Positions 27,357 through 37,377 of a stretch of DNA of 64,000 nt are shown here, piece after piece. The first letter of the stretch is position 1. Every line of letters begins with the position of its first letter. Made by a program: the position numbers and the translations under genes. The stretch is from positions 1-64,000 of the forward strand of contig NZ_FUWM01000017.1 of the NCBI RefSeq assembly GCF_900167185.1. The letters run 5' to 3'. Below the pieces are notes generated by a model, which was not told the DNA's origin, made no database searches, and was given only the letters and a program-made list of their open reading frames with translations. The stretch comes from Selenihalanaerobacter shriftii (GTDB lineage: Bacteria > Bacillota > Halanaerobiia > Halobacteroidales > Acetohalobiaceae).

Positions 27357-27977
27357 CTACCTTTTCATTGGTAATACAACTATCTTATATGCAGGTACTC
27401 CTAAGCCTACTTTAACCGCTGAAATTAAATTAGCCTTAATATAAGAAGATTCAGCGCCTTGTGCTACTACCATTACCCCTCTTATCTGTGCCTTTATCTC
27501 TTTTTTGACCACAGCTTCCTCACTACCATCATTATTACGAATAATTACTACTTCTTGTTGTCTATCTTCCTGTTCTATCTGTCGCTCCCCACCATTACTA
27601 TCTACTTCATCTGTTAATTTAGATGAAATATTATTATTTCTAGCATATTCATATTTAGAACTAGTGTCTAATGTTATATCTACTGCTACCTTTCTGACTC
27701 CTGAAATATTACTTAAAGTTTTAACTAGTTTTTCTTCCATCATTGATTCAGGGTCATAGCTTTGAGAATTCTGTTTACTAACTTTTATATTGGAATCCTT
27801 TACAGGACTAACCTGAGAATGCCTATCAGAATCTGCTAAATTACCTAAAGTGATGAATACAATTCCCGCAAATATTAGGATAATCAATCTTCGTACTAGT
27901 TTGCCATTATTTCCACTTAATATATTACCACTAAATATCTGATCAATTATTCCTTTAGATTCTTTACTGTCGGCCAT
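27357..27977 (-). CDS. spoIIIAG: Stage III sporulation protein AG
   Basis: A 206-residue protein with one membrane span (about 28-47) and a ring-building (YscJ/FliF-like) domain with the usual beta insertion rich in polar residues (about 105-150). In Bacillus SpoIIIAG forms a large ring in the feeding-tube channel between mother cell and forespore. The stop is next to the AH start, so the pair is coupled. Confidence 0.93.
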   Translation of the reverse strand: MADSKESKGIIDQIFSGNILSGNNGKLVRRLIILIFAGIVFITLGNLADSDRHSQVSPVKDSNIKVSKQNSQSYDPESMMEEKLVKTLSNISGVRKVAVDITLDTSSKYEYARNNNISSKLTDEVDSNGGERQIEQEDRQQEVVIIRNNDGSEEAVVKKEIKAQIRGVMVVAQGAESSYIKANLISAVKVGLGVPAYKIVVLPMKR

Positions 27978-28001
27978 TATCTTCCCCCCACTCCAACTAA
28001 A

Positions 28002-28613
28002 TCATTCTGCCTGAATTAAAATTTGGTTAATACTTAAACCATAAAAGTCAGCTAATCTTTCCTTGATTTGTTTACTAACTTTTGCTTGAGAATATTCTCT
28101 TTTGTCCTCAATCTTCTCCTGATTTTCATCTCCAACATTACTTACTTCAATCGGTTTAATTTGACTAAAATTATTTGAAATTTTCTTCCCTGTTAATTTA
28201 ACTATTATATTTTCAATTTGATTATTGGCTTGTAAGTTAACAACTATAGAAGTCTGAGGTAAATTATCATCAAAAGATAATAAGGCATTAATCTGTTTAG
28301 CAAGCTGTTTTTTATAATTACTTCTAGCTTTAGATTGATTATTATTTTTTAATTCCTGCCCTCTTTGCATTATACTTGCCATCTGCCCTGTATTATTCTT
28401 TGGGACGGTTAATAGATCAGTTATCTCTCGCAGATCATAATTGCCACTAAAGAGATTTAAAATGGGATTTAAAATCGCTATTACAATAAATAATCCTAAT
28501 ACTACTCGTATATACTTCTCTAATTTATTTTTAGGTAGTAATAATTCCACAAATGAAGTTAAGATCATAATTAATACTAAATTCTTAATCCATACTTCTA
28601 AATAAGTTATCAT
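28002..28613 (-). CDS. spoIIIAF: Stage III sporulation protein AF
   Basis: A 203-residue protein with two N-terminal membrane spans (LVLIMILTSFVELLLP and YIRVVLGLFIVIAILNPIL) and a soluble C-terminal domain, as in SpoIIIAF of the channel complex. Ends with a short conserved tail (FYGLSINQILIQAE). Six bases separate it from spoIIIAE. Confidence 0.92.
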   Translation of the reverse strand: MITYLEVWIKNLVLIMILTSFVELLLPKNKLEKYIRVVLGLFIVIAILNPILNLFSGNYDLREITDLLTVPKNNTGQMASIMQRGQELKNNNQSKARSNYKKQLAKQINALLSFDDNLPQTSIVVNLQANNQIENIIVKLTGKKISNNFSQIKPIEVSNVGDENQEKIEDKREYSQAKVSKQIKERLADFYGLSINQILIQAE

Positions 28614-28618
28614 TTAAT

Positions 28619-29818
28619 TCACCTCAGCATTACTGTCATATTAGCTACTCCAATTAAGATAGTTAAGGTAATAAAAAACATTAATGCTACTGAAAGTACA
28701 GAAGCAAAAACTAGTATTAAGCTATTACCTAAATCATTTAAACAAGTTACTATTTTAGAATCACTAATTGGCTGGATAACAGCCCCAGCAAACTTATAAA
28801 TAAAGATTAAAGCTATTATTTTTATTAGTGAAAAAGTACAGAAAAGAAAGATAATAATTACTCCTAATAAACCTAAAGCATTCTTGATCAATAATGAACC
28901 ACCAATTATCATATCTAAAGCATCTGCAAAGATCCCACCTATTACCGGTACAAAAGCACCACTTAAGTACTTAGCAGTTCTAATAGTAACTCCATCACCT
29001 ACTGCTCCAGCTGTTCCTTGTACTACTAAGACTCCAATAAATACAGTTAAAAAAGCTCCTAGTAAACCTACATTTATTTCACTAATCAACTTAACTAAAC
29101 CAGAAATATTAAAATTATCTGAAATATTATTTACTACTGCTAAAATTGCTGAAAATAATATTAATGGGAAGATAATATTCTTAATTAATACACTCAATAA
29201 GTTAACTATTAAGAAAGTAATCGGCTGAAAGAGTGCTGCCGAAGTAATATTTCCTACTGCTACCAATAATGTCAGTAGAGTTGGTAATAAGGCTTGCATT
29301 ATACTAACCATATCATCTATTGCTTGTACCCCAACATTAATTGCTATTTTAAATGAATTAAGAGCAATAATTACTAGGACTAAATAAACTATGCTATTAA
29401 CTAATCGACTTATATCTTGTTGGGCAAAAGAATTTTGGAAGGTCTTTAAAACTGCAGCTATTACAGCCAGAATAATCAATTGCCCTAATAATTTAAAGTT
29501 AACTACTATTTCTTTAAACAGATATTTTAACATACCTGTAAAGATAGCCTTGAATTTTAAATTAAACTCTCCATTAGTAAAAAGATTAACAACATCATTT
29601 AAAGTTAGTTTCGGTAAATATTCTCCTGCTTCCCTATTTAACTTGTCTATCTGCTCCTTAATCTGTTTTAAATCCAGTTTTTCTAACTGATTATCCATTA
29701 ATTGTCGATTCTTATTCTTAACATCTTCTCTATCTTGAGCCCAACTTTGCCCAACTATTAATTGACTCATGACAATTATAAATATAGTAACTAAGATAAC
29801 CTTCTTATTAATCTCCAA
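28619..29818 (-). CDS. spoIIIAE: Stage III sporulation protein AE
   Basis: A 399-residue protein with an N-terminal signal-like span (ILVTIFIIVMSQLIVGQSWA region) and seven or more further spans, the largest membrane component of the SpoIIIA channel. Conserved stretches include FKLLGQLIILAVIAAVLKTFQNSF and GVTIRTAKYLSGAFVPVIGG. Length matches the family. Confidence 0.94.
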   Translation of the reverse strand: MEINKKVILVTIFIIVMSQLIVGQSWAQDREDVKNKNRQLMDNQLEKLDLKQIKEQIDKLNREAGEYLPKLTLNDVVNLFTNGEFNLKFKAIFTGMLKYLFKEIVVNFKLLGQLIILAVIAAVLKTFQNSFAQQDISRLVNSIVYLVLVIIALNSFKIAINVGVQAIDDMVSIMQALLPTLLTLLVAVGNITSAALFQPITFLIVNLLSVLIKNIIFPLILFSAILAVVNNISDNFNISGLVKLISEINVGLLGAFLTVFIGVLVVQGTAGAVGDGVTIRTAKYLSGAFVPVIGGIFADALDMIIGGSLLIKNALGLLGVIIIFLFCTFSLIKIIALIFIYKFAGAVIQPISDSKIVTCLNDLGNSLILVFASVLSVALMFFITLTILIGVANMTVMLR

Positions 29819-29847
29819 CTAACTCACACCTTTGATTTCTAATGAAT

Positions 29848-30234
29848 TTATGGCATTAATTGCATTACTGATTCTAAAATTGCTAACATAATTGGAATAG
29901 CCAAGACCATAATTAATACTTTACCTGCAAACTCTACCTTTGAAGCTATAATACTCTGACCAGCATCTCGACAAATAGCTGCTCCAAATTCTGCAATATA
30001 AGCAATCCCTATAACTTTAAGAATAGTATCTAAATAGATTAAATTAATATTAGCTTTTAAAGCTAGATTTCGTAAAAGATCTATAATAGCTATAATCTTA
30101 CCTAACATTAAACTAAAAATCATAATTCCTACTACTAAACTTAATTGTAAAGCAATCTCTGGCTCTTTTTCTTTAACTATAGTAGCTAAAATAGTTACTA
30201 TCAGACCTAATCCTACGATCTGAATTATTTGCAT
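29848..30234 (-). CDS. spoIIIAD: Stage III sporulation protein AD
   Basis: A 128-residue protein with four membrane spans (IIQIVGLGLIVTILATIVK at the N-terminus; GIAYIAEFGAAICRDAGQSI in the middle), typical of SpoIIIAD. It lies 12 bases after spoIIIAC. Confidence 0.94.
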   Translation of the reverse strand: MQIIQIVGLGLIVTILATIVKEKEPEIALQLSLVVGIMIFSLMLGKIIAIIDLLRNLALKANINLIYLDTILKVIGIAYIAEFGAAICRDAGQSIIASKVEFAGKVLIMVLAIPIMLAILESVMQLMP

Positions 30235-30246
30235 CAGACCACCTCA

Positions 30247-30441
30247 TTAAAAACCAAATATCTGTCGTACACTTGTAAATAAATCGTTAATTAAGCGAAT
30301 AACAATCATTAAGACTATAATTACTCCTACTAATGTTAACATCTCTGCTTGTTCCTCTTTATTTGCTTGTTCTAAAACTATATTGAAGATAGAAATTAGG
30401 ATTCCTAAACCGGCAATCTTAAATATTAAATCTACATTCAT
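30247..30441 (-). CDS. spoIIIAC: Stage III sporulation protein AC
   Basis: A 64-residue protein with two membrane spans (LIFKIAGLGILISIFNIVL and MLTLVGVIIVLMIVIRLI) separated by the QANKEEQAE loop, the full family length. It is part of the export apparatus of the SpoIIIA channel. Confidence 0.95.
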   Translation of the reverse strand: MNVDLIFKIAGLGILISIFNIVLEQANKEEQAEMLTLVGVIIVLMIVIRLINDLFTSVRQIFGF

Positions 30442-30474
30442 CTATTCCGCTCCTTCCACCAAATAAAGATTTGC

Positions 30475-30993
30475 TCAATAGAGTAAGATGACTATTAATC
30501 CCCCTCCTAAAACCCCAAAGTACCTCCAAATTTTAACTCTATCTTCTTTAATTGTTACTGAGTTTTTCTCCGCTAACTTTAATTGTTCTTGAATAAATTT
30601 TAGATTCTTTTCCTGATATTCACGGCTAGAATTACCTAAGTTTTTTCCAAAACTAGTCAATATTTTTTTATCATCATAAGTTAAAGCGGTTTTAGGTATT
30701 ATTTTTTCTACTGCTCGATTCCATGCCTGATCAGCAGTAATGCCTAACTCATTCTTTAAAATCACTTCGCATTTTAAAAATAAATCGGCTATAGGTGAAT
30801 TAACCTTCTCTCCTATTTTCAATAAAGCTTTTGGTAAAGGAGTGGCAGTATACATGATTTCTGTTTCTAACAGCCGAAAGGCCGTCTGTAATTCTTGTAG
30901 TTGCTTAGTCCTTAAAATCAAGTCCTGAGCTATTGCAAACCCTAGCCAAGTACTAGCTCCAATTATCAATACGCTCCCTAGAATCTTAATCAT
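30475..30993 (-). CDS. spoIIIAB: Stage III sporulation protein AB
   Basis: A 172-residue protein with N- and C-terminal membrane spans and a cytoplasmic helical domain resembling T2SS/T4P platform proteins (LQELQTAFRLLETEIMYTAT PLPKAL). Its start overlaps the spoIIIAA stop by four bases (ATGA), so translation is coupled. Confidence 0.94.
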   Translation of the reverse strand: MIKILGSVLIIGASTWLGFAIAQDLILRTKQLQELQTAFRLLETEIMYTATPLPKALLKIGEKVNSPIADLFLKCEVILKNELGITADQAWNRAVEKIIPKTALTYDDKKILTSFGKNLGNSSREYQEKNLKFIQEQLKLAEKNSVTIKEDRVKIWRYFGVLGGGLIVILLY

Positions 30994-31970
30994 CCTATCC
31001 GCCTTCTTCCTCTAATCCTTTCTTTATTTTCTCCTAGAATCTTTTCTACTGTTCCTGGCCCACTTCTCCTACTTAGAATAATAAAACGTCGGAAAAGTTT
31101 TTGATTTAGTAACCCTTTTAAGGCTGGTCTCCTTTTTATTTCTGCTAAGTCACTTCCATGAACTGAAGCAATAATCTTAACTCCAGCATTAATTGCTTCT
31201 AAAATAGCCTGGACATCTTTATGACTGCCTATTTCATCAGTAACGATTACCTCTGGAGACATAGATCTAATTAATAAAAGCATTCCTTCAGATTTAGGAC
31301 AATTAGCTAATATGTCAGTCCTAATTCCTAATTGATTTTGAGCAATCCCTTGATAATTTCCACCTATTTCTCCTCTTTCATCAACCACCCCTATCTTTAA
31401 ACCTGATAAATCTATTGACGGTAATCCGTTACTTAATTGTCTAGTTAAATCACGAAGAAGGGTTGTCTTACCACACTGGGGAGGTGAAATAATTAAAGTA
31501 TTATAAATCATATCTTTATTTTTAATAATTTTCTTAATTACTGAATCCGCTGCACCAATCACTTCTTTAGCTATTCTAATATTTAAACCAGTAAATTCTT
31601 TAATTAATTCTATCTTTTCTGAATTGGTTATCACCCTTCCTACAAAACCTACTCGATGTCCTCCTTCTAATGTTAAATATCCCTGTCTTAATTCTTCTTC
31701 TAAAGCATATAAAGAATTCTGGGTCATTAAATTCATAGTATCTTTCAAATCTCTTTGAGTAATCTGATAAGCTTGTTTAGGATTTGAAGTTATTTTTCCT
31801 CTCTCAGTTAAGATGGCTTCACCATTATTTAAATTCAAGATTAATGGTTGATTAATTCTAAGTCTAACCTCTTCAGTTACTCTCAAAATTTTAGTGTCAA
31901 CCTGTTTTAATATTTCTCTCAATTTAGTTGCTAAGATAGGTATAATATCTTTTTGTATTTTATTGACCAT
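30990..31970 (-). CDS. spoIIIAA: Stage III sporulation protein AA (secretion-type ATPase)
   Basis: A 326-residue ATPase related to type II/IV secretion ATPases. Walker A is SPPQCGKTTLLRDLTRQL, Walker B VIVTDEIG, and the N-terminal domain carries EEVRLRINQPLIL and LRQGYLTLEGGHRVGFVGRV. It is thought to power the SpoIIIA channel from the mother cell. AGAGGTGG stands seven bases before the ATG, and a sigma-E-like promoter lies just upstream. Confidence 0.95.
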   Translation of the reverse strand: MVNKIQKDIIPILATKLREILKQVDTKILRVTEEVRLRINQPLILNLNNGEAILTERGKITSNPKQAYQITQRDLKDTMNLMTQNSLYALEEELRQGYLTLEGGHRVGFVGRVITNSEKIELIKEFTGLNIRIAKEVIGAADSVIKKIIKNKDMIYNTLIISPPQCGKTTLLRDLTRQLSNGLPSIDLSGLKIGVVDERGEIGGNYQGIAQNQLGIRTDILANCPKSEGMLLLIRSMSPEVIVTDEIGSHKDVQAILEAINAGVKIIASVHGSDLAEIKRRPALKGLLNQKLFRRFIILSRRSGPGTVEKILGENKERIRGRRRIG

Positions 31971-31989
31971 AAGTTAACCACCTCTTTAT

Positions 31990-32020
31990 AATTTATATTA
32001 ATTTATTGGTAAAAATATGC
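31990..32020 (-). promoter_or_regulatory. Candidate sigma-E promoter of the spoIIIA operon
   Basis: GCATATT at 32014-32020 (minus strand) matches the sigma-E -35 consensus (G/T)(A/C)ATATT exactly. The -10 side is weaker: TATAAATT 16 bases on, or AATATAAA 14 bases on, against CATACANT. The position, between the efp terminator and spoIIIAA, fits the known mother-cell control of this operon. Confidence 0.4.
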
Positions 32021-32032
32021 AAATAAAATAAA

Positions 32033-32064
32033 AAAAGTGTGCTGAGAAATCTCAGCACACTTTT
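32033..32064 (-). terminator. Terminator of efp
   Basis: AAAAGTGTGCTGAGA and its complement form a 15-bp stem closed by a two-base centre, followed on the minus strand by TTTTATTTT after the stem's own U residues. It lies 43 bases past efp. Confidence 0.93.
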
Positions 32065-32107
32065 AAAATCATATAGATTAATATTTATATCTAACTTAAA
32101 TTATATT

Positions 32108-32665
32108 TTAAACTCTCTCAATATATTCATCAGTCCGAGTATCTATCTTTAAGATATCTCCCGCTTCAATAAAGAGAGGTACCTTTACTTCTGCTCCAGT
32201 TTCTAATGTTACAACTTTAGAACCTCCACTTATTGTATTTCCTTTTATAGCTGGAGGTGCATCTGCTACTGCTAATTCTACAGAGCTAGGTATATTTACT
32301 CCAATAACTTCTTCTTCATAAAGTTTAAGTTCTAACTCTTCATTCTCTTTTAAGTATTTAATAGCTTCACCTAATGTTTCTTCATTTAAATTAATCTGTT
32401 CATAAGTCTCTTTGTCCATAAAAACAAAATCTTCACCACTGCGATATAAATATTGATACGGCTTAGTTTCAATATAGGCCTTATTTACTTTTTCACCAGA
32501 CCTAAATCTTTTAGTTGTTGTAGACCCAGTATCTAGATTCTTTAATTCAGTCTGTATAAATGCTCCACCTTTACCTGGTTTAGTATGTTCGTAATTAATA
32601 ATTTTATAAAGATCTCCATCTAATTCAATCGTCATTCCTGTTCTAAAATCATTAGTTGAAATCAA
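32108..32665 (-). CDS. efp: Translation elongation factor P
   Basis: A 185-residue three-domain protein that relieves ribosome stalling at polyproline. The modification loop is KPGKGGAF with the key lysine at about K32, and the later EVIGVNIPSSVELAVADAPP and TGAEVKVPLFIEAGDILKIDTR segments are intact. GGAGG at 32674-32678 is eight bases before a TTG at 32665 and five before a GTG at 32668; the TTG gives the usual N-terminus MISTNDFRTG, so I choose it. Confidence 0.95.
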   Translation of the reverse strand: MISTNDFRTGMTIELDGDLYKIINYEHTKPGKGGAFIQTELKNLDTGSTTTKRFRSGEKVNKAYIETKPYQYLYRSGEDFVFMDKETYEQINLNEETLGEAIKYLKENEELELKLYEEEVIGVNIPSSVELAVADAPPAIKGNTISGGSKVVTLETGAEVKVPLFIEAGDILKIDTRTDEYIERV

Positions 32666-32742
32666 CACTTAAACCTCCTTATTATTTTGAATCACCTCTA
32701 TAATTCTAGCTTTTCTTCCCAATCTCCTGCTTAAACCCTTAA

Positions 32743-33813
32743 TTAAACTCTAATCAATTCTTTAGAGGCTTCTGTTAAAATTCTACATCCATCTATAGTA
32801 ACTTCTACTATATCCTCAATCCTCACTCCACCCCAATCAGGTAGATAAATCCCAGGTTCCACAGTAACTATCATTCCTGATTCTAATTTTGTTTTACCAG
32901 TCTTAGCAAGGCGAGGTTCTTCATGAACTTGTAAACCTACTCCATGACCTAATCCATGTCCAAAATTCTCTCCATATCCAGCTTTAGTGATAATCTCTCG
33001 AGCTATCTTATCAACCTCTGCTCCTGTCTTACCTGGTTTAATAGCATCTATTGCTGCTAATTGAGCTTTTAATACTATTTGATAAACTTCTTCTTGCTTC
33101 TCTGTCGGCTCTGCTCCTATAATAATAGTTCTGGTTAAATCAGAATTATATCCTCTATAAACACAACCTAAATCTAATGTTAACATATCTCCAGCTTCTA
33201 ACTCCTTATCAGTAGCTACTCCATGTGGAAGTACTCCACGTTTACCTGACGCTACAATAAAATCAAAAGCATTATCAGTAGCACCTTGTTTTTTCATAAA
33301 ATATTCTAATTCTAAACTCACTTCTCTTTCAGTCAAACCAGGTTCTATGTAATCTAAAATGTGATCAAAAGCTTGGTCAGCAATCTTTACTGCTTTCTTA
33401 ACCTCCTTAATTTCAGAAGCATCCTTTATCTTTCTCAACTCTTCGACTAAACCTTTAGTAGAAACCAGCTCTAAAAAACCAAATTTATCTTGGTATTTAT
33501 TATACTGCTTATATGTTTCGTAAGCAGCCTCAAATCCTAATCTATTTATCTCTAAATCTTTTAACTCCTCGCTTAAAGTCTCAAGTTTAGAGTTGCCATG
33601 TTCAACTATTTCATAATCAACAGCCTGCTCTTTAGCTTGTTCAGTATAACGAAAATCTGTAATTATCTTAGCAGTTTTTTTAGTAATTAATATGGTTCCA
33701 GCTGTACCGGTAAAGCCAGTCATATAATAACGATTTTGGGGATTATTAATCATAATTCCATCTAAATTTAATTCATCTAATTTATTACGTACTAATTTTA
33801 TTCTTCCTTCCAT
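32743..33813 (-). CDS. pepP: Xaa-Pro aminopeptidase (M24 family)
   Basis: A 356-residue pita-bread metallopeptidase that releases an N-terminal residue before proline. The metal ligands are visible: two aspartates in LDLGCVYRGYNSDLTRT, histidine in GHGLGHGVGLQVHE, glutamate in TVEPGIYLPDW and glutamate in GVRIEDIV. An N-terminal creatinase-like domain covers residues 1-125. It lies between aroQ and efp, the common Firmicutes order. PepQ-type dipeptidase activity is an alternative. Confidence 0.93.
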   Translation of the reverse strand: MEGRIKLVRNKLDELNLDGIMINNPQNRYYMTGFTGTAGTILITKKTAKIITDFRYTEQAKEQAVDYEIVEHGNSKLETLSEELKDLEINRLGFEAAYETYKQYNKYQDKFGFLELVSTKGLVEELRKIKDASEIKEVKKAVKIADQAFDHILDYIEPGLTEREVSLELEYFMKKQGATDNAFDFIVASGKRGVLPHGVATDKELEAGDMLTLDLGCVYRGYNSDLTRTIIIGAEPTEKQEEVYQIVLKAQLAAIDAIKPGKTGAEVDKIAREIITKAGYGENFGHGLGHGVGLQVHEEPRLAKTGKTKLESGMIVTVEPGIYLPDWGGVRIEDIVEVTIDGCRILTEASKELIRV

Positions 33814-33853
33814 TATATCATTCCCTTTCTTTCATCACTTGCTTTTTATCTAA

Positions 33854-33913
33854 ACCAACCCTCTTAACCCTAATAAATAACTATCTAAACCTAATCCTGA
33901 TACCTGCCCCTTT
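33854..33913 (-). pseudogene. Duplicated 3' end of aroQ (fragment)
   Basis: These 60 bases repeat 33998-34057 (inside aroQ) with one mismatch, 144 bases away. On the minus strand they encode [20 protein letters not shown] followed by a stop, almost the same as the last residues of AroQ (where D is N). They lie downstream of the true aroQ stop and have no start or ribosome site. Between the copies are hairpin-forming bases CCAGCTT/AAGCTGG near 33917-33940. Confidence 0.85.
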
Positions 33914-33981
33914 TGTCCAGCTTAAAGAACAAAGCTGGTCATAAGCTTATGCTAGCTATTACTTTTTAGCTTGATAATCTC

Positions 33982-34413
33982 TTACCAAACTTCACTGACC
34001 AACCCTCTTAACCCTAATAAATAACTATTTAAACCTAATCCTGATACCTGCCCCTTTACTACTGGAGCAATAACCGATTTATGTCTAAAATCTTCTCGTT
34101 GATAAATGTTACTTAAATGCACCTCTACTGTTGGTATTTCTACTCCAGATATGGCATCTCTAATGGCTATACTATAATGAGTATAAGCTCCAGGATTAAT
34201 TAATATTCCTTCAATTTCATCATTTAAAGCTTGATGAATACAATCCACAATCTCTCCTTCTCCATTTAACTGAGTAATTGTTAGCTCTATTTCTAAATCA
34301 ACAGCTAAATCTTTTAATTGCTGATTAATATCTTCTAAAGTTAAATTCCCATAAACTTCTGGTTCCCTTTTACCTAATAAGTTTAAATTAGGACCATGAA
34401 TGACTAAATACAT
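33982..34413 (-). CDS. aroQ: Type II 3-dehydroquinate dehydratase
   Basis: A 143-residue enzyme converting 3-dehydroquinate to 3-dehydroshikimate. Conserved motifs [33 protein letters not shown] and [15 protein letters not shown] are intact. It lies 11 bases after aroB. Its final 20 or so codons are duplicated just downstream (separate entry), so the present C-terminus VSEVW may be the result or the source of that rearrangement. Confidence 0.95.
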   Translation of the reverse strand: MYLVIHGPNLNLLGKREPEVYGNLTLEDINQQLKDLAVDLEIELTITQLNGEGEIVDCIHQALNDEIEGILINPGAYTHYSIAIRDAISGVEIPTVEVHLSNIYQREDFRHKSVIAPVVKGQVSGLGLNSYLLGLRGLVSEVW

Positions 34414-34424
34414 ACTTACTCCCC

Positions 34425-35516
34425 CTAACGTAACTGTTTAGCCAATACCTCTGTCAATACTTCGTTTTTTACTCCACTTACTATCTCTACTTCTCCAATA
34501 GAATTAGGTAGAATAAAATTAACCTCACCATCTTTTACTTTCTTATCTTGTTTAGTCTTAGAGATTATCTGATCAAGTCTTAACTTATTAATAGTAGTAG
34601 GTAATCCAAAATTATTAATTAATTCTGTTTGCGCCTCTACTTCCTCTTTAGTTACCATATCTAATTTGTACGCTAATTCCATAGCGCTGATCATCCCAAT
34701 TGCTACCGCTTCTCCATGACGATACTCCCCATATCCAGCTAAAGCTTCAATAGCATGACCAATAGTATGTCCATAATTTAAAATAGCTCTCAATCCTAAT
34801 TCCTTCTCGTCTTTAGCAACTACTTCAGCTTTAATCTGGCAAGACCGCTGAATAACTTTAGCTAAAACATCTAAATCTAATTCTTTAATTTCTTTATGAT
34901 TAGCCTGTAAATAATTAAAAAATTCTTTATCCCAAATGACTCCATATTTGATTACCTCAGCTAATCCTGACCTAACATCCCGCTGATCTAAGGTATTTAA
35001 AACCTCTAAATCTATTAAAACCAACTCAGGTTGATAAAAGGCTCCTATTAAATTCTTCCCTGCTTCATGATTAACGGCTGTCTTACCTCCTACACTACTA
35101 TCTACTTGAGCCAACAAAGTAGTAGGAATCTGTATAAATGGCACACCTCGCATATAGGTAGCAGCTATAAAACCTGCTAAATCACCTATTACTCCTCCGC
35201 CAAAAGCTATAATTAATGAACTACGATCTAATCCAAAATCAACAGCTTCATCATATAATACTTTGGTCATATTTAAACTTTTAGATTTCTCACCTTCAGG
35301 CACAACAATTATCTTAAATTCAAAATCAGTTTCTTCTAGTCTTTGATTAATTTCAGAACCATATAAATCATTAACTCTTTTGTCAGTAATAATTAAAATT
35401 TTAGTACCTGCTTTGATATCTAAATCAATTAAAGATTGACCTAAATTTGCTAATAGTCCAGCTCCTATTTTAATCTCATAGCTTCTTTCTTCTAAATCTA
35501 CTCCTACTAGTTCCAT
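34425..35516 (-). CDS. aroB: 3-dehydroquinate synthase
   Basis: A 363-residue NAD- and metal-dependent enzyme of the shikimate pathway. Seen are [41 protein letters not shown], the metal-binding [12 protein letters not shown] and HGEAVAIGM. It lies seven bases after aroK within aroC-aroK-aroB-aroQ. Confidence 0.96.
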   Translation of the reverse strand: MELVGVDLEERSYEIKIGAGLLANLGQSLIDLDIKAGTKILIITDKRVNDLYGSEINQRLEETDFEFKIIVVPEGEKSKSLNMTKVLYDEAVDFGLDRSSLIIAFGGGVIGDLAGFIAATYMRGVPFIQIPTTLLAQVDSSVGGKTAVNHEAGKNLIGAFYQPELVLIDLEVLNTLDQRDVRSGLAEVIKYGVIWDKEFFNYLQANHKEIKELDLDVLAKVIQRSCQIKAEVVAKDEKELGLRAILNYGHTIGHAIEALAGYGEYRHGEAVAIGMISAMELAYKLDMVTKEEVEAQTELINNFGLPTTINKLRLDQIISKTKQDKKVKDGEVNFILPNSIGEVEIVSGVKNEVLTEVLAKQLR

Positions 35517-35522
35517 AGAGTT

Positions 35523-36038
35523 TTAATCACCTTCACTTCCAATAATTATCTCTTCAATCTTCTTTATGACTTCATCCACTTCTAAACTAGAGGTGTCTAC
35601 TTGATATTTAGCAATATTATAAAACTCTTCACGTTCTGCAAGTAATTCTTTAATCTTCTCTAATGGTTTTTCAACTTGTAATAGAGGTCTATCAGTATTT
35701 TTCACCCGCATTAAAATTACTTCAGGTGTTGCTGTAAGTAGAATAACAATTCCATTTTGATTTAAAAGCTTTATGTTGTTTTCTTTAAGTACTACTCCAC
35801 CACCAGTTGAAATTACTAAATTATCTCTTTGACTTAAATCAGATATAACTTTAGTTTCTAAATTTCTAAAGTAATCCTCTCCATCCTCAGCAAAAATTTC
35901 TTCAATTGTTTTATCACTATCTTCTTTAATAACTTCATCTGAATCAACAAACTTCATTCCTAATTTATCAGCTAATTCTTTACCTACTGTACTCTTCCCA
36001 GTTCCCATGAATCCAATTAATACTATATTCTTACTCAT
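35523..36038 (-). CDS. aroK: Shikimate kinase
   Basis: A 171-residue P-loop kinase with GFMGTGKSTVGKELA (Walker A), the shikimate-binding FVDSDEVIKE and FRNLETKVI, and ISTGGGVVLKENN. It phosphorylates shikimate and sits between aroC and aroB. Confidence 0.96.
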   Translation of the reverse strand: MSKNIVLIGFMGTGKSTVGKELADKLGMKFVDSDEVIKEDSDKTIEEIFAEDGEDYFRNLETKVISDLSQRDNLVISTGGGVVLKENNIKLLNQNGIVILLTATPEVILMRVKNTDRPLLQVEKPLEKIKELLAEREEFYNIAKYQVDTSSLEVDEVIKKIEEIIIGSEGD

Positions 36039-36064
36039 AACTTTTTACCTCTTCTTTAAGTATT

Positions 36065-37273
36065 TTATCTGTTTTTTAAGGATTCTATATAACTTTCATA
36101 ATTTCTCTTTACTTCTGCCATACTATCTCCACCAAACTTCTCTAGCCAAGCCTTAGCTAGTTCAATAGCAACTACTGCTTCTCCTACTACTCCTGCAGCA
36201 GGCACCGCTGTTACATCAGAACGTTCTACACTGGCTTTAAACTTTTCCTTTGTCTCCAAGTCTACTGATTCTAGCGGCTGATATAATGTAGGAATTGGCT
36301 TCATTGCAGCTTTAACTCTTAAAGGTTCTCCATTAGTCATACCACCTTCTATACCGCCTGCATTATTACTTTTATGTTTAAATTCAGATTTATATATAAT
36401 CTCATCATGCACCTGCGACCCTGGTTTCCCAGCAGCTTTAAAACCTAAACCAACTTCAACTCCTTTAATTGCTTGAATGCTCATTAAAGCTTGAGCTAAT
36501 CTACCATCTAATTTTCTATCCCATTGAACATGGCTTCCTAATCCTATCGGTAAATTAGTAGTTACTACTTCAAAAACTCCTCCTAATGAGTCTCCTTCTT
36601 CTTTTGCATTTTTAATCTCTGCTATCATCTCTTCTTCTGCTTGAGCATCAAGAGTCCTAACCGGTGAGCTATCTACATTATCTATTATCTGATTAACCGC
36701 TAAATCTTTATCTTCTGCTTTTATACTTCCTATTTGAACTATATGACTAATAACCTTAATCCCAAATTCTCTTAAAAACTGTTTTGCCACAGCTCCAACT
36801 GCTACTCGAGCTGCTGTTTCTCGTGCACTAGCTCTTTCTAATATATTTCTAATATCTTGTTGGTCATATTTTAAACTTCCAGCTAAATCAGCATGTCCAG
36901 GCCGTGGTTTAGTTACCTTAGGTTCTACTCTTTTAACTTTTTTATCCTTCTTAATCTTTACTTCACCTTGGTCATAGCCCCCATCTCCTGTAGGAGACAT
37001 TATCTCTTGCCAATTCACCCAATCCTTATTCTTAATTTGAAAAGTAATTGGACTACCTAGAGTATAATTAGCTCTAATACCTGACATTATCTCTACTTGA
37101 TCATTCTCTAATTTCATTCTACCTCCTCGACCATAACCACCTTGTCTACGAGCTAACTCATTATTTATATATTTAGGTGTTAACTTTAAATTGGCTGGTA
37201 ATCCTTCAATTACTGCAGTTACTGCTTTACCATGTGATTCTCCTGTCGTTAAATATCTAAACACCTTATCCAC
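36065..37273 (-). CDS. aroC: Chorismate synthase
   Basis: A 402-residue flavin-dependent enzyme that makes chorismate from EPSP. Diagnostic segments are [64 protein letters not shown] and [20 protein letters not shown]. It follows the pilus cluster and a terminator and is first of the aro genes. Confidence 0.96.
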   Translation of the reverse strand: MDKVFRYLTTGESHGKAVTAVIEGLPANLKLTPKYINNELARRQGGYGRGGRMKLENDQVEIMSGIRANYTLGSPITFQIKNKDWVNWQEIMSPTGDGGYDQGEVKIKKDKKVKRVEPKVTKPRPGHADLAGSLKYDQQDIRNILERASARETAARVAVGAVAKQFLREFGIKVISHIVQIGSIKAEDKDLAVNQIIDNVDSSPVRTLDAQAEEEMIAEIKNAKEEGDSLGGVFEVVTTNLPIGLGSHVQWDRKLDGRLAQALMSIQAIKGVEVGLGFKAAGKPGSQVHDEIIYKSEFKHKSNNAGGIEGGMTNGEPLRVKAAMKPIPTLYQPLESVDLETKEKFKASVERSDVTAVPAAGVVGEAVVAIELAKAWLEKFGGDSMAEVKRNYESYIESLKNR

Positions 37274-37346
37274 TCCTCAATAAAGTAAATTTATATTGTA
37301 ATTCCTGTTAATATAATTATTATCCTGCAAATTAAGTAAAAAAATA

Positions 37347-37368
37347 AGGACCTATTTATATAGGACCT
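37347..37368 (-). terminator. Terminator after the last pilus-related gene
   Basis: AGGTCCTAT and ATAGGTCCT on the minus strand pair around a four-base centre with one internal mismatch, then run into TTATTTTTTTAC (A-run at 37338-37344 on the plus strand). It separates the PilX-like gene from aroC. Confidence 0.7.
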
Positions 37369-37377
37369 AAATTTTAA

